Shown: in pieces, positions 8,118 through 15,473 of the stretch | How positions within the stretch are numbered: position 1 is the first letter of the stretch | Layout of the letters: every line of letters starts with the position of its first letter | From: JARRJY01 sp037388705 | Lineage (GTDB): Bacteria > Pseudomonadota > Gammaproteobacteria > UBA6429 > Thiohalophilaceae | Assembly (NCBI GenBank): GCA_037388705.1 | Contig: JARRJY010000069.1 | Location: forward strand, 1 to 22,469 | Direction of reading: 5' to 3' | Length of the DNA: 22,469 bases | Made by a program: the position numbers and the translations under genes | Notes under the pieces: model-generated | Told to the model about the DNA's origin: nothing | Database searches by the model: none | The model's input: the letters and a program-made list of their open reading frames with translations, nothing else

Positions 8118-8768
8118 ATGGAAATGAAAACCTTTAAACCAGCCTTTTATCTGCTGGTTGCAATGATAATTCCGTTTTCTTCCGCTCATGCGGAAATAAA
8201 ATGCTGGTACAACAAGGACAATGTGCGTGAATGTGGCCAGGCTGTACCACCAGAGTACTCCCAGAAGCGAATTGAAGTTATCAATGACAAGGGTATTACT
8301 GTAAAAGTTTATCCGGCCAAGGAAGAACTGGATGAGATCCGTCGTCAAAATAAACTTCGTGAAGCCGAGGAACGTAAGAAAGCAGCCAAGCGACGTCAAG
8401 ATCTAATCCTGCTGCAAACCTACACCACTGAAGACGACCTCTTGCTGGCAAAAAAACAGAACCTGCAGGCTATTGATGCCATTATTGATTTGACTGGCAG
8501 CAATACCAGTGTTCTGAAAAATGATCTGAAGACACTGGAAAAAAATGCCGCGGACTATGAACGCAGCGGTGAAAACCCTCCTGCCCAATTAATAAAAGAC
8601 ATGGACAACCTGAAACGCCAAATAAAGGAGAATGAAGAATTTATCAAGAAAAAGGAACTGGCCAAGAAGGAAACCAGTGACAAGTTTGATATGGATCTGA
8701 AACGTTTTCGCGAGCTAAAGGGAATAAAATCAGGTAATAAAGGAACTAGTGGTGCTGTAAAACCATAG
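8118..8768 (+). CDS. Exported coiled-coil protein of unknown function
   Basis: Not assigned to a named family. Starting at the ATG at 8118 (or 8124), it opens with a clear signal peptide, MKTFKPAFYLLVAMIIPF then a cleavage site after SSAHA, so the mature protein is periplasmic or envelope-bound. The frame is open from an ATG at 8076 and another at 8103, but these would give an over-long n-region; none has a good ribosome site. Just after cleavage come two cysteines (IKCWYN and RECG) in a short region that resembles DUF4124-like N-terminal domains. The rest, roughly residues 70-215, is very rich in Lys, Glu, Asp and Leu with heptad character, including long coiled-coil stretches. The 3' end overlaps the convergent slmA gene by 23 bases. 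A cell-envelope scaffold role is inference only. Confidence 0.78.
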   Translation: MEMKTFKPAFYLLVAMIIPFSSAHAEIKCWYNKDNVRECGQAVPPEYSQKRIEVINDKGITVKVYPAKEELDEIRRQNKLREAEERKKAAKRRQDLILLQTYTTEDDLLLAKKQNLQAIDAIIDLTGSNTSVLKNDLKTLEKNAADYERSGENPPAQLIKDMDNLKRQIKENEEFIKKKELAKKETSDKFDMDLKRFRELKGIKSGNKGTSGAVKP

Positions 8769-9348
8769 CCAGTAACGCCCACTGATCATCCCAGTGTTCC
8801 AGTGGTGAACGTTTAAAACCACTGCGTACATACTGACTTAAACGCCCTTCAATGGATGCCAGCAAAAGATTAGCAGTTGGTTGCACTGGCAAGGAAGATG
8901 CAATTTCCTGTCTCATTTCACCTTCACGCAAAACCTGTTTTAGCTGCGTTTCCAGTCTCTCATAAAACTGACTAATTCGCTGACGCAATCGTTCTGTTTC
9001 ACCAACCAGTACGTCACCAGCCATGAGGCGGGTTAAGCCAGGGTTTTTCTCGGCAAAGCCCAGCACCACTTTGAGAATTGTTTCACTACGTGTTATCGCT
9101 GAAGCCTGATCGTTGAGAATCTGGTTAATAATGCCAAAGATGGTATCTTCAATAAATTCAATCAGGCCTTCAAACATCTTTGCCTTGCTGGGAAAGTGAC
9201 GATACAGAGCAGCTTCAGAAACCCCGACAGCCTTTGCCAGGCCTGCTGTAGTAATTCGTTCTCCAGGGCTGTTTTCCAGTTCCTGTGCCAGTGCCTCCAG
9301 AATTTGTTGTTTGCGAGAAGGCTTTTTCGCAGGAGCTTCATTCTCCAT
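8746..9348 (-). CDS. slmA: Nucleoid occlusion factor SlmA (TetR family)
   Basis: A 200-residue TetR-family DNA-binding protein. SlmA binds specific sites around the chromosome and antagonises FtsZ polymerisation over the nucleoid, so the division ring does not form across DNA. The helix-turn-helix region reads TTAGLAKAVGVSEAALYRHFPSK, very close to the enterobacterial protein, followed by a typical MFEGLIEFIEDTIFGIINQIL. The length matches E. coli SlmA. The start at 9348 lies only four bases after the argB stop, so it belongs to the coaBC-dut-algC-argB transcript; the dut-slmA association is also seen in enterobacteria. Its 3' end overlaps the convergent coiled-coil gene by 23 bases. I looked only by eye for SlmA binding sites and saw none here. 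Confidence 0.94.
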   Translation of the reverse strand: MENEAPAKKPSRKQQILEALAQELENSPGERITTAGLAKAVGVSEAALYRHFPSKAKMFEGLIEFIEDTIFGIINQILNDQASAITRSETILKVVLGFAEKNPGLTRLMAGDVLVGETERLRQRISQFYERLETQLKQVLREGEMRQEIASSLPVQPTANLLLASIEGRLSQYVRSGFKRSPLEHWDDQWALLAMVLQHH

Positions 9349-9352
9349 GTTG

Positions 9353-10237
9353 TTAGCCTCTAATTAATGTACCTACACCCTGATCGGTAAATACTTCAAG
9401 CAAAACCGCATGCTCGACACGACCGTCAATAATCTGAGCCGTACCCACCCCGGCATGTACCGCATCCAGTGCACATTTTATCTTGGGCAACATGCCACCA
9501 TGGATAGTACCATTATCAATTAACTGTTCGACTTCCCTGGCGGACAAACCTGTCAACAGGTTACCCTCTTTGTCCAGTACACCCTCGGTATTGGTTAGCA
9601 GTATCAGTTTTTCTGCCTGCAAAGTCATGGCCAGCTTACCTGCGACAAGATCGGCATTAATGTTATATGACTGACCATCATCCTCACCAACACCGATAGG
9701 TGCAATAACCGGTATAAAATCACCCTGTACCAGCATATCGATCAGCGAACTGTCTATGCTTGATACTTCGCCCACATGACCAATATCGATAATTTCAGGT
9801 GCATTCATTTCCGGCGCCTGTTTGGTAAAGGTCAGCTTCTTGGCGCGAATCAAATCACCATCCTTGCCAGTCAACCCGACCGCATGCCCACCCTGACGGT
9901 TAATCAGGTTAACAATTTCCTTGTTGACCAGCCCGCCCAGCACCATTTCCACCACATCCATGGTTTCACTGTCGGTTACCCGCATGCCCTGTACAAATTC
10001 ACTCTCCTTGCCGATTTGCTCCAGCATGTTGCCAATTTGTGGGCCACCACCATGCACTACCACCGGGTTCATGCCAACCAGCTTCATCAACACAACATCA
10101 CGGGCAAAACCTTTCTTCAGGGCATCATCAACCATGGCGTTACCACCATACTTGATGACCATGGTTTTACCCTGGAAACGTTGGATATAAGGCAGCGCTT
10201 CGGTAAGTACCTTGGCAATATTTAATGCAGCAGTAAT
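9353..10237 (-). CDS. argB: N-acetylglutamate kinase, probable ATT start
   Basis: Phosphorylates N-acetyl-L-glutamate with ATP, the second step of arginine synthesis, in the cytoplasm. Motifs: VIKYGGNAM, VVHGGGPQIG, MRVTDSETMDVVEMVLGG, GLTGKDGDLIRAKK, IGHVGEV, PVIAPIGVGEDG, YNINADLVAG, LLTNTEGV, GGMLPKI and the C-terminal FTDQGVGTLIRG. The first ATG in frame (10162) falls at MVIKYGG, which would remove about 25 residues. The upstream frame encodes NIAKVLTEALPYIQRFQGKT, the conserved ArgB N-terminal helix, so translation must begin earlier. No ATG, GTG or TTG exists there. The ATT at 10235-10237 would give a normal 294-residue enzyme and overlaps the algC end by 16 bases. I chose that start on homology; the conservative alternative is 9353-10162. 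A sequence error near the start is another option. Confidence 0.9.
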   Translation of the reverse strand: MTAALNIAKVLTEALPYIQRFQGKTMVIKYGGNAMVDDALKKGFARDVVLMKLVGMNPVVVHGGGPQIGNMLEQIGKESEFVQGMRVTDSETMDVVEMVLGGLVNKEIVNLINRQGGHAVGLTGKDGDLIRAKKLTFTKQAPEMNAPEIIDIGHVGEVSSIDSSLIDMLVQGDFIPVIAPIGVGEDDGQSYNINADLVAGKLAMTLQAEKLILLTNTEGVLDKEGNLLTGLSAREVEQLIDNGTIHGGMLPKIKCALDAVHAGVGTAQIIDGRVEHAVLLEVFTDQGVGTLIRG

Positions 10238-12816
10238 ACTTTTCGGAAACGGGTTTGAACTTTCTTGATGGCTTCTTCATCCTGGCCTTCAAAACGAAGT
10301 ACCAGGCATGGCGTAGTATTGGAGGCGCGTACCAGCCCCCAGCCATCTGCATAATCGGCACGAATACCATCAATCATACTCACATTAGCATCTCCGAAAT
10401 CTGCCTCTGCCAGTAAGCGTTCCATGAACTTGTGATGTTCACCTTCCGGCATATGGATCTTGAGTTCAGGTGTATTCACCGCATCAGCAAGATGTGACAG
10501 GACAACGCGTGGCTTGCGCATATCTTTTGACAGGATTTCAAGCAGGCGAGCCGCTGCATACAGGGCATCGTCAAAACCATACCAGCGTTCCTTGAAGAAG
10601 ATATGGCCACTCATTTCACCGGCCAGTAAAGCACCTGTCTGCTTCATCTTGGCTTTTATTAAAGAATGGCCTGTTTTCCACATGAGTGGCTCACCACCCT
10701 TCTCCCAGATAAATTTCATCAGGTTGCTGCTGCATTTGATATCAAAAATAATCTGCGAACCCGGGTTTCGTTTCAGGATATCTTCGGCGTATAACATCAT
10801 AAGCCTGTCAGGCCAAATGATTGTTCCATCACCACTAATAACACCAATGCGATCGCCGTCACCATCAAAAGCAAGGCCAAGGTCTGCACTACTTTCCTTG
10901 ACTCCATTTATTAGATCACGCAGATTTTCCGGTTGACTGGGATCAGGATGGTGGTGGGGAAAGTTTCCATCCACGTTACAGAACATTTCAATAACTTCAC
11001 ATCCCAGTTGTTTAAACAGGGTTGGTGCAATGATGCCTGCCACACCGTTACCACAGTCCACCACAATTTTAAGTTTACGATTTAACTTGATGTCAGAGGT
11101 GATACGCTGAACATATTGTTCCTTGATTTCCATCGAGCTGTAATTACCATTACCCGTGGTGAAATCATTGTTCTCGATACGCTCGCGTAACTTTTGAATC
11201 GTTTCCCCTGATAAGGTCTCACCACCAAGCACCATCTTGATGCCATTATAATCTGGTGGGTTGTGGCTACCTGTTAGCATCAGTCCACTGCCTGCCGCTT
11301 TTTCAGCTGCTGCATAGTAAAGAGCTGGTGTCGGTACCATACCGACGTCAATGACATCGATACCGGTCGAGATGATACCTTTAATCAGTGCCTTGCCCAG
11401 GTCAGGACCGGAAAGTCGTCCATCGCGCCCGAACGCCACCACCTTCAAACCACGACTTGCGGCCTCGCTACCAATAGCACGACCTATAACTTCGATACTA
11501 TCGACAGTCAGGGACTTACCAACGATGCCGCGAATATCATAAGCCTTGAATATTTCAGCTGGTGGTATATTGCCGGCATGAGATACCTGTGAGATCGTCG
11601 TCCCACCCTGAGCTATTGGCGCTTCAGGCTTTTTTCCAGGGTAATCTCCTGAAGGTTCGTCATCACCGATATCATCCAGGTCATCCAGATCGCTATCCAG
11701 TTCTTCCATACTGATTGAGCTTTTATCCGGAAGCGAGGGCTCAAGTCCTTCGTGACTAACACCGATTGAACTCGGATCATGATCACGCTCACGCTCCATG
11801 GTATTGGTCATCGGCATGTTATGAAGACGTACAACGGCTGATTTGAATTCAGGCATTTTCACAGTATATTCATGCGCCTTGTTGCCGCGTATCACCTGGA
11901 CGGCCAGCTGTATGAAATTATCCAGATCAGCTGTAATCGCCCTGCTGACCGAACGACGCAGGATGAAAACAACAAATGCAGCTAATACCACACCAACGCC
12001 AAGTATGGTCAGGAAGGTAACGTTAAATATTGAAACACTGATTCGTGCCGGTACCCATGCATTAATGGACCAGCGTGTTCCTTCAATATCAATCTTGATT
12101 GGTGTCGCAACTTTATTTTCGCTACTACCTGCACGCCCCAGCACTAATGGTTTCTTTTTACCGGCCTTTTGAATCAACTCAATATAATTATCATTGACTG
12201 CCTGTTTGACCCAGTGCTTGATCAGTTTTACATCCAGAACCACCTGCATATGACCAATAACCTGTTTATCCTGCGTACTGATAATGGGTTGAACAATATC
12301 GATATGCTGTTGGTCAGTCCCGTAAACATGCACTTCTGCTGCGGGTGCCTTTCGTAACCTTTCGCTGTTGCGCAACATATCAAGACAGGCAAAACTCAGG
12401 TGTGGTGTCACTGAACGATCGACCAGTTTAATCCCTGCAGCTAACAACCTTACCTGCAAGGCATCCGGGAACAGGCCTGTTAACTGTTGCTGTCGCTCAC
12501 TGATGGCTTCTTTATCACCAGAGCGAATTAACCGCTCAATGGAAGGATCGGTGACAATACCAGCCATCAGGTATTGATAGGAGGTAACCTGTTTGCTCAA
12601 AGAAGTAGCCGACTGCTGTGCATTTGCTTCTGCTACAACCTGTTGTTGTTGCTGTAAACGGCGGCTCATATCCGCCTGATTTACAAATAAACCAACCGCA
12701 AGAATAAGTGAAAATAATACAAATGCTAAAATACTGACAAACGTTAATCCCTGGCCACCTGATGAACTACCGCCAGAACTACGTTTTTTTCTTCTACGAG
12801 AGCTTCTTCTTCCCAC
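10222..12816 (-). CDS. algC: Phosphomannomutase/phosphoglucomutase with membrane-anchored N-terminal sensor-like region
   Basis: An 864-residue two-part protein. The C-terminal 450 residues (from about 415, EIFKAYDIRGIVG) form the complete AlgC-type alpha-D-phosphohexomutase, which interconverts the 1- and 6-phosphates of mannose or glucose for polysaccharide and LPS precursors. The phosphoserine is Ser517 in TGSHNPPDYNG; the metal loop is DGDGDR; the sugar loop is GEMSGH and the phosphate loop RASNTTP. The N-terminal part has a basic Arg/Lys/Ser head, a transmembrane helix at about 25-46, a likely periplasmic domain (about 47-262), a second helix at about 265-288, a HAMP-like linker, and a very acidic stretch near 367-385 (EELDSDLDDLDDIGDDE). 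It starts with GTG, preceded by AAGGGG nine bases away. It lies between dut and argB, as in Pseudomonas. Confidence 0.93.
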   Translation of the reverse strand: MGRRSSRRRKKRSSGGSSSGGQGLTFVSILAFVLFSLILAVGLFVNQADMSRRLQQQQQVVAEANAQQSATSLSKQVTSYQYLMAGIVTDPSIERLIRSGDKEAISERQQQLTGLFPDALQVRLLAAGIKLVDRSVTPHLSFACLDMLRNSERLRKAPAAEVHVYGTDQQHIDIVQPIISTQDKQVIGHMQVVLDVKLIKHWVKQAVNDNYIELIQKAGKKKPLVLGRAGSSENKVATPIKIDIEGTRWSINAWVPARISVSIFNVTFLTILGVGVVLAAFVVFILRRSVSRAITADLDNFIQLAVQVIRGNKAHEYTVKMPEFKSAVVRLHNMPMTNTMERERDHDPSSIGVSHEGLEPSLPDKSSISMEELDSDLDDLDDIGDDEPSGDYPGKKPEAPIAQGGTTISQVSHAGNIPPAEIFKAYDIRGIVGKSLTVDSIEVIGRAIGSEAASRGLKVVAFGRDGRLSGPDLGKALIKGIISTGIDVIDVGMVPTPALYYAAAEKAAGSGLMLTGSHNPPDYNGIKMVLGGETLSGETIQKLRERIENNDFTTGNGNYSSMEIKEQYVQRITSDIKLNRKLKIVVDCGNGVAGIIAPTLFKQLGCEVIEMFCNVDGNFPHHHPDPSQPENLRDLINGVKESSADLGLAFDGDGDRIGVISGDGTIIWPDRLMMLYAEDILKRNPGSQIIFDIKCSSNLMKFIWEKGGEPLMWKTGHSLIKAKMKQTGALLAGEMSGHIFFKERWYGFDDALYAAARLLEILSKDMRKPRVVLSHLADAVNTPELKIHMPEGEHHKFMERLLAEADFGDANVSMIDGIRADYADGWGLVRASNTTPCLVLRFEGQDEEAIKKVQTRFRKVLLLH

Positions 12817-12866
12817 GCCTTAATTCCCCTTGAGCAAATCCCTGAAAATATAATTTGTTAACATTC

Positions 12867-13322
12867 CTAGCCACGACCGGTATGGCCAAAGCCACCTGCA
12901 GCACGCTGACTCTCATCAAAATCTTCCACGATATCAAAGCCTGCCTGCACTACCGGAACAAATACTAGTTGCGCAATGCGGTCACCAACATCAATAGTAA
13001 AAGAATCACTACCCCGGTTCCAGCAGGAGACAAACAACTGTCCCTGGTAATCCGAATCGATCAAACCCACCAGGTTACCCAGCACGATGCCGTGCTTATG
13101 CCCCAGTCCTGAGCGTGGCAATATCACCGCGGCCATACTGGCATCATCAATATGGATCGCGATACCAGTCGGTATCAGTTGTGTTTCACCGGGTTTAATT
13201 TCCAGTTTCTCATCCAGGCAGGCTCTCAGGTCCATACCGGCAGAACCGTCGGTAGCATATTCAGGTAATGGAATATCTTTACCCACACGTTGATCCAAAA
13301 TCTTGACCTTGACTCGACTCAT
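12867..13322 (-). CDS. dut: dUTP diphosphatase
   Basis: A 151-residue trimeric dUTPase that hydrolyses dUTP to dUMP and diphosphate, keeping uracil out of DNA and feeding thymidylate synthesis. The conserved motifs are in order: YATDGSAGMDLRA, LPRSGLGHKHGIVLGN, GLIDSDYQGQL, a GDRIAQLV segment, and the C-terminal arm RAAGGFGHTGRG, which closes over the active site. I take the start at 13322 (MSRVKVKILD), with GGGAG just upstream; an in-frame ATG eight codons earlier (13346) adds residues not typical of the family. It lies between coaBC and algC on one strand, a common gammaproteobacterial order. An AT-rich gap with an inverted repeat and an assembly gap separates it from coaBC, so a separate promoter is possible. 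Confidence 0.96.
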   Translation of the reverse strand: MSRVKVKILDQRVGKDIPLPEYATDGSAGMDLRACLDEKLEIKPGETQLIPTGIAIHIDDASMAAVILPRSGLGHKHGIVLGNLVGLIDSDYQGQLFVSCWNRGSDSFTIDVGDRIAQLVFVPVVQAGFDIVEDFDESQRAAGGFGHTGRG

Positions 13323-13389
13323 AACTCCCGCCTTACATACAAGCATGTTTTCACCACTATTGTTGATAGCGTCCGGAAAACAAAAATGA

Positions 13390-13404
13390 TTAACAATTTG
13401 TTAA
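13390..13404. repeat. Perfect 15-base inverted repeat upstream of dut
   Basis: TTAACAATTTGTTAA has seven-base arms around a single central base. It lies 68-82 bases upstream of the dut ATG (read on the minus strand) and just after the assembly gap that ends coaBC. Position and shape would suit an operator, but the repeat is very AT-rich and could occur by chance. It differs in sequence from the palindrome before pyrE. Confidence 0.35.
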
Positions 13405-13423
13405 GTTGATCTTATATTTTTTT

Positions 13424-13438
13424 NNNNNNNNNNNNNNN
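13424..13438. other. Assembly gap, 15 N
   Basis: Fifteen unresolved bases at the 3' end of coaBC. On the minus strand the reading frame enters the gap at Val397-Pro398 and, if the gap length were real, would leave as an implausible Lys/Tyr/Asn-rich tail ending at 13390. The true coaBC stop is probably inside or next to the gap. A run of T (plus strand) adjoins it, so a homopolymer or hairpin may have broken the assembly. Confidence 0.95.
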
Positions 13439-14631
13439 GGCACAATTAAATTGATTAACTCTCGTGCCAGTCGGGACTTGGTAGATACCGGCAATTCAAC
13501 TTCCCCATCCTGCCAGAATACTTTCAGCGCATTCACATCGCTATCAAAGGTTCCCTGTGTATTTTCAGCCGCCGGGCCAACCCAGTTGGCGGCGACCATT
13601 TCAATTCCCTTGTTGGTCAGTTTACCTTTGGCATAATGTTCCAGCTCCTGTGTCTCGGCAGCGAAACCTACACAGAAGACGGACGGCTTTTGTGCTTTGA
13701 CCGATGCCAGGATGTCTGTAGTTCGCTCCAGTTCAATGGTCATCACTTCACTATCTTTTTTGACTTTATCCCTGGCAACACTACGCGGGCGATAATCCGC
13801 AACGGCGGCTGTACCAATAAAAATATCAACCACATCGAGCTGTTGCATGACTGCTTCATACATATCCTGTGCACTAATAATGTCGATACGTTCAACATGA
13901 TGTGGTGTTGCCAGTTTCACGGGGCCACTGACCAGGATAACCCTGGCACCCGCCTCAACCGCGGCCTGTGCCAGGGCAAAACCCATTTTGCCCGAGCTGT
14001 GATTGGAAATGTAACGCACCGGATCGATGGCTTCCCGGGTGGGGCCAGCTGTAATCAGCACGGTTTTACCGGTCAGACTGCCGGAAGAAAATATTTCTGC
14101 CAGTTGCTGTACCATGGTGACAGGTTCAAGCATGCGACCACTACCTACATCACCGCAGGCCTGTTCACCCTGTTCAGGTCCAAGCATGAGCATGCCACGT
14201 TTTTGCAGTGTTTTCACATTGTCCTGGGTTGCTTCATCTTCCCACATGTTGACATTCATGGCGGGAGCCAGCGCCAACGGCACCTGGCTAGCCAGGCAAA
14301 TGGCGGTCAATAAATCGGCAGCACGTCCCTGGCGCAAGCGGGCAATAAAATCGGCACTGGCTGGCGCAATTAGAATAGCGTCAGCCCAGCGGGAAAGTTC
14401 TATATGACCCATGCCGGCTTCAGCCCTGGCATCCAGCAGTTCCTGGTGTACCGGGTTGCCGGATAATGCCTGGAAAGTTAAGGGTGTTACAAAAGAAGTC
14501 GCCCCCTCGGTCATTACTACACGCACCTCGGCTCCCGCATCCCTTAAACGGCGCACAACTTCCCCGGCTTTATAGGCCGCGATGCTACCAGTGATACCCA
14601 GCAGAATACGTTTGTTTTGCAATCGTTCCAT
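13439..14631 (-). CDS. coaBC: Bifunctional phosphopantothenoylcysteine decarboxylase/phosphopantothenate-cysteine ligase, 3' end lost in assembly gap
   Basis: Makes 4'-phosphopantetheine in coenzyme A synthesis: the CoaB half joins cysteine to 4'-phosphopantothenate and the CoaC half decarboxylates the product. CoaC features are the flavin-binding opening LLGITGSIAAYKAGEVVRRL, the catalytic His in GHIELSRWAD, the APAMNVNMW motif, and the Cys in EQACGDVGSGRM. CoaB begins near residue 190 with KTVLITAGPTREAIDPVRYI, then NHSSGKMGFALAQAA, and AAVADYRP followed by the lysine pair KVKKD. About 398 residues are visible, close to the usual full length, so only a few C-terminal residues are hidden by the N run. 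I start at 14631 (MERLQNKRILLG) on homology; there is no ribosome-binding sequence before it, and an in-frame ATG at 14694 is less likely. Divergent from radC; first gene of the dut-algC-argB-slmA run. Confidence 0.94.
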
Positions 14632-14685
14632 ATTATATGGAGTGTAACAAAAAACGTCGTAAATACTCTGTAAGAAAAGCCTGAT

Positions 14686-14713
14686 TTGCATCATAGAGCA
14701 AATATCTTAATAT
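14686..14713 (+). promoter_or_regulatory. Candidate sigma-70 promoter for radC
   Basis: TTGCAT at 14686-14691 and TAATAT at 14708-14713 are separated by 16 bases and lie upstream of the strong radC ribosome site AAGGAGG (14737-14743, five bases before the ATG at 14749). Both boxes are imperfect, so this is a reading by eye only. Confidence 0.35.
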
Positions 14714-14748
14714 CTTTTACTGATCGAATACCTGACAAGGAGGTCAGC

Positions 14749-15356
14749 ATGCCAATCAGAGACTGGCCGGAGGCCGAACGCCCCCGGGAAAAATTACTTA
14801 ACCGTGGTCCACATAGCTTATCCGAGGCTGAACTGCTGGCGATATTTCTACGCACTGGTACCCGCAACCACACCGCAGTGGATATTGGTCGAGAATTGCT
14901 CAGCCAGTTCAATGGTCTTCGCGGGCTAATGAATGCCAGCCAGGAACAACTCTGCCAGCAACCAGGACTGGGAACCGCTAAATATGCCCAGTTGCAGGCT
15001 ATCCTGGAACTGAGCCGCCACACATGGCAGAAACTCTGGAGCGTGGCGACGCATTATGTGATCCAGCCTCTACACGCCGGTATTTAATGGCCCGGCTTAG
15101 AGACTATCCTCACGAGGTGTTTACCTGCCTGTTTCTCGACAACCGCCACCGGGTCATTGCCTATGACGAACTGTTCCATGGCACCATCAATGGCGCGACT
15201 GTACATCCCTCCGGAGTAGCCGAGCCCAGCCAGGCCGACATCAAGCTCACACAGCGTCTTCAGGATGCACTGAATCTGATTGACGTGAGAGTGCTGGACC
15301 ACGTGGTCATAGGTGACGGGGAAAGTGTTGCCCTGACCGAGCAGGGCCTGATTTAG
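14749..15356 (+). pseudogene. radC: RadC family (JAMM/MPN+ domain) gene, frameshifted and internally deleted
   Basis: RadC-type protein whose gene is broken in two ways. It starts well: AAGGAGG precedes the ATG at 14749 and the product opens MPIRDWPEAERPREKLLNRG, followed by SLSEAELLAIFLRTGT and a helix-hairpin-helix-like PGLGTAKYAQLQAI. One base is missing at about 15017-15020; the original frame runs out at 15087, while the expected MAETLERGDAL continues in the next frame from 15024. In that frame the text reads FTCLFLDNRHRVIAYDELFHGTINGATVHP and jumps directly to SGVAEPSQAD. Family members have some 22 residues between (R-E-V-V...AHNHP), including the first part of the H-x-H-P-S-G metal motif. 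The end LDHVVIGDGESVALTEQGLI is normal. Repaired for the frameshift the product would be about 202 residues against about 224. Real decay or assembly error; see findings. Confidence 0.88.
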
Positions 15357-15388
15357 GTGTAATTTGGCCGGAATCTTGAAGGCAGGCC

Positions 15389-15417
15389 TTGTATCCCGAC
15401 GCTGATCTGCGTAAAAT
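15389..15417 (+). promoter_or_regulatory. Candidate sigma-70 promoter for rpmB-rpmG
   Basis: TTGTAT at 15389-15394 and TAAAAT at 15412-15417, separated by the optimal 17 bases, lie just after the radC stop. Transcription would begin near 15424 and leave a leader of about 50 bases before rpmB. This is the best promoter match I saw in the window. Confidence 0.55.
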
Positions 15418-15431
15418 TCGCCCTCTTTTAC

Positions 15432-15448
15432 GTGACCAGTGGGGTCAC
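15432..15448 (+). promoter_or_regulatory. Leader hairpin upstream of rpmB
   Basis: GTGACC (15432-15437) and GGTCAC (15443-15448) form a perfect six-pair stem with a five-base loop in the predicted 5' leader, 14 bases before the ribosome-binding GGAG. It could be a structure for ribosomal-protein feedback or simply a chance palindrome; no T run follows, so it is not an intrinsic terminator. Confidence 0.35.
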
Positions 15449-15473
15449 AGGACAGAATTTTTGGAGAACGAAG

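Noticed and set aside
13390..13423. C-terminal tail of CoaBC read through the N run to a stop at 13390
   Set aside because: The frame through 15 unknown bases is arbitrary and the tail (Lys/Tyr/Asn-rich) does not resemble the family end.
13636..14313. Long plus-strand open frame of about 225 codons opposite coaBC
   Set aside because: The opposite strand is clearly coaBC with all motifs; the antisense translation is His/Cys/Thr-rich with no recognisable domain.
14632..14637. Perfect TATAAT on the minus strand immediately before the coaBC ATG
   Set aside because: If used as a -10 box, transcription would start inside the gene, and no -35 box lies at the proper distance. Probably chance in an AT-rich spacer.
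15024..15356. Second half of radC as an independent gene starting at ATG 15024
   Set aside because: There is no ribosome site, the sequence continues the RadC family immediately, and the start falls at the frameshift point.
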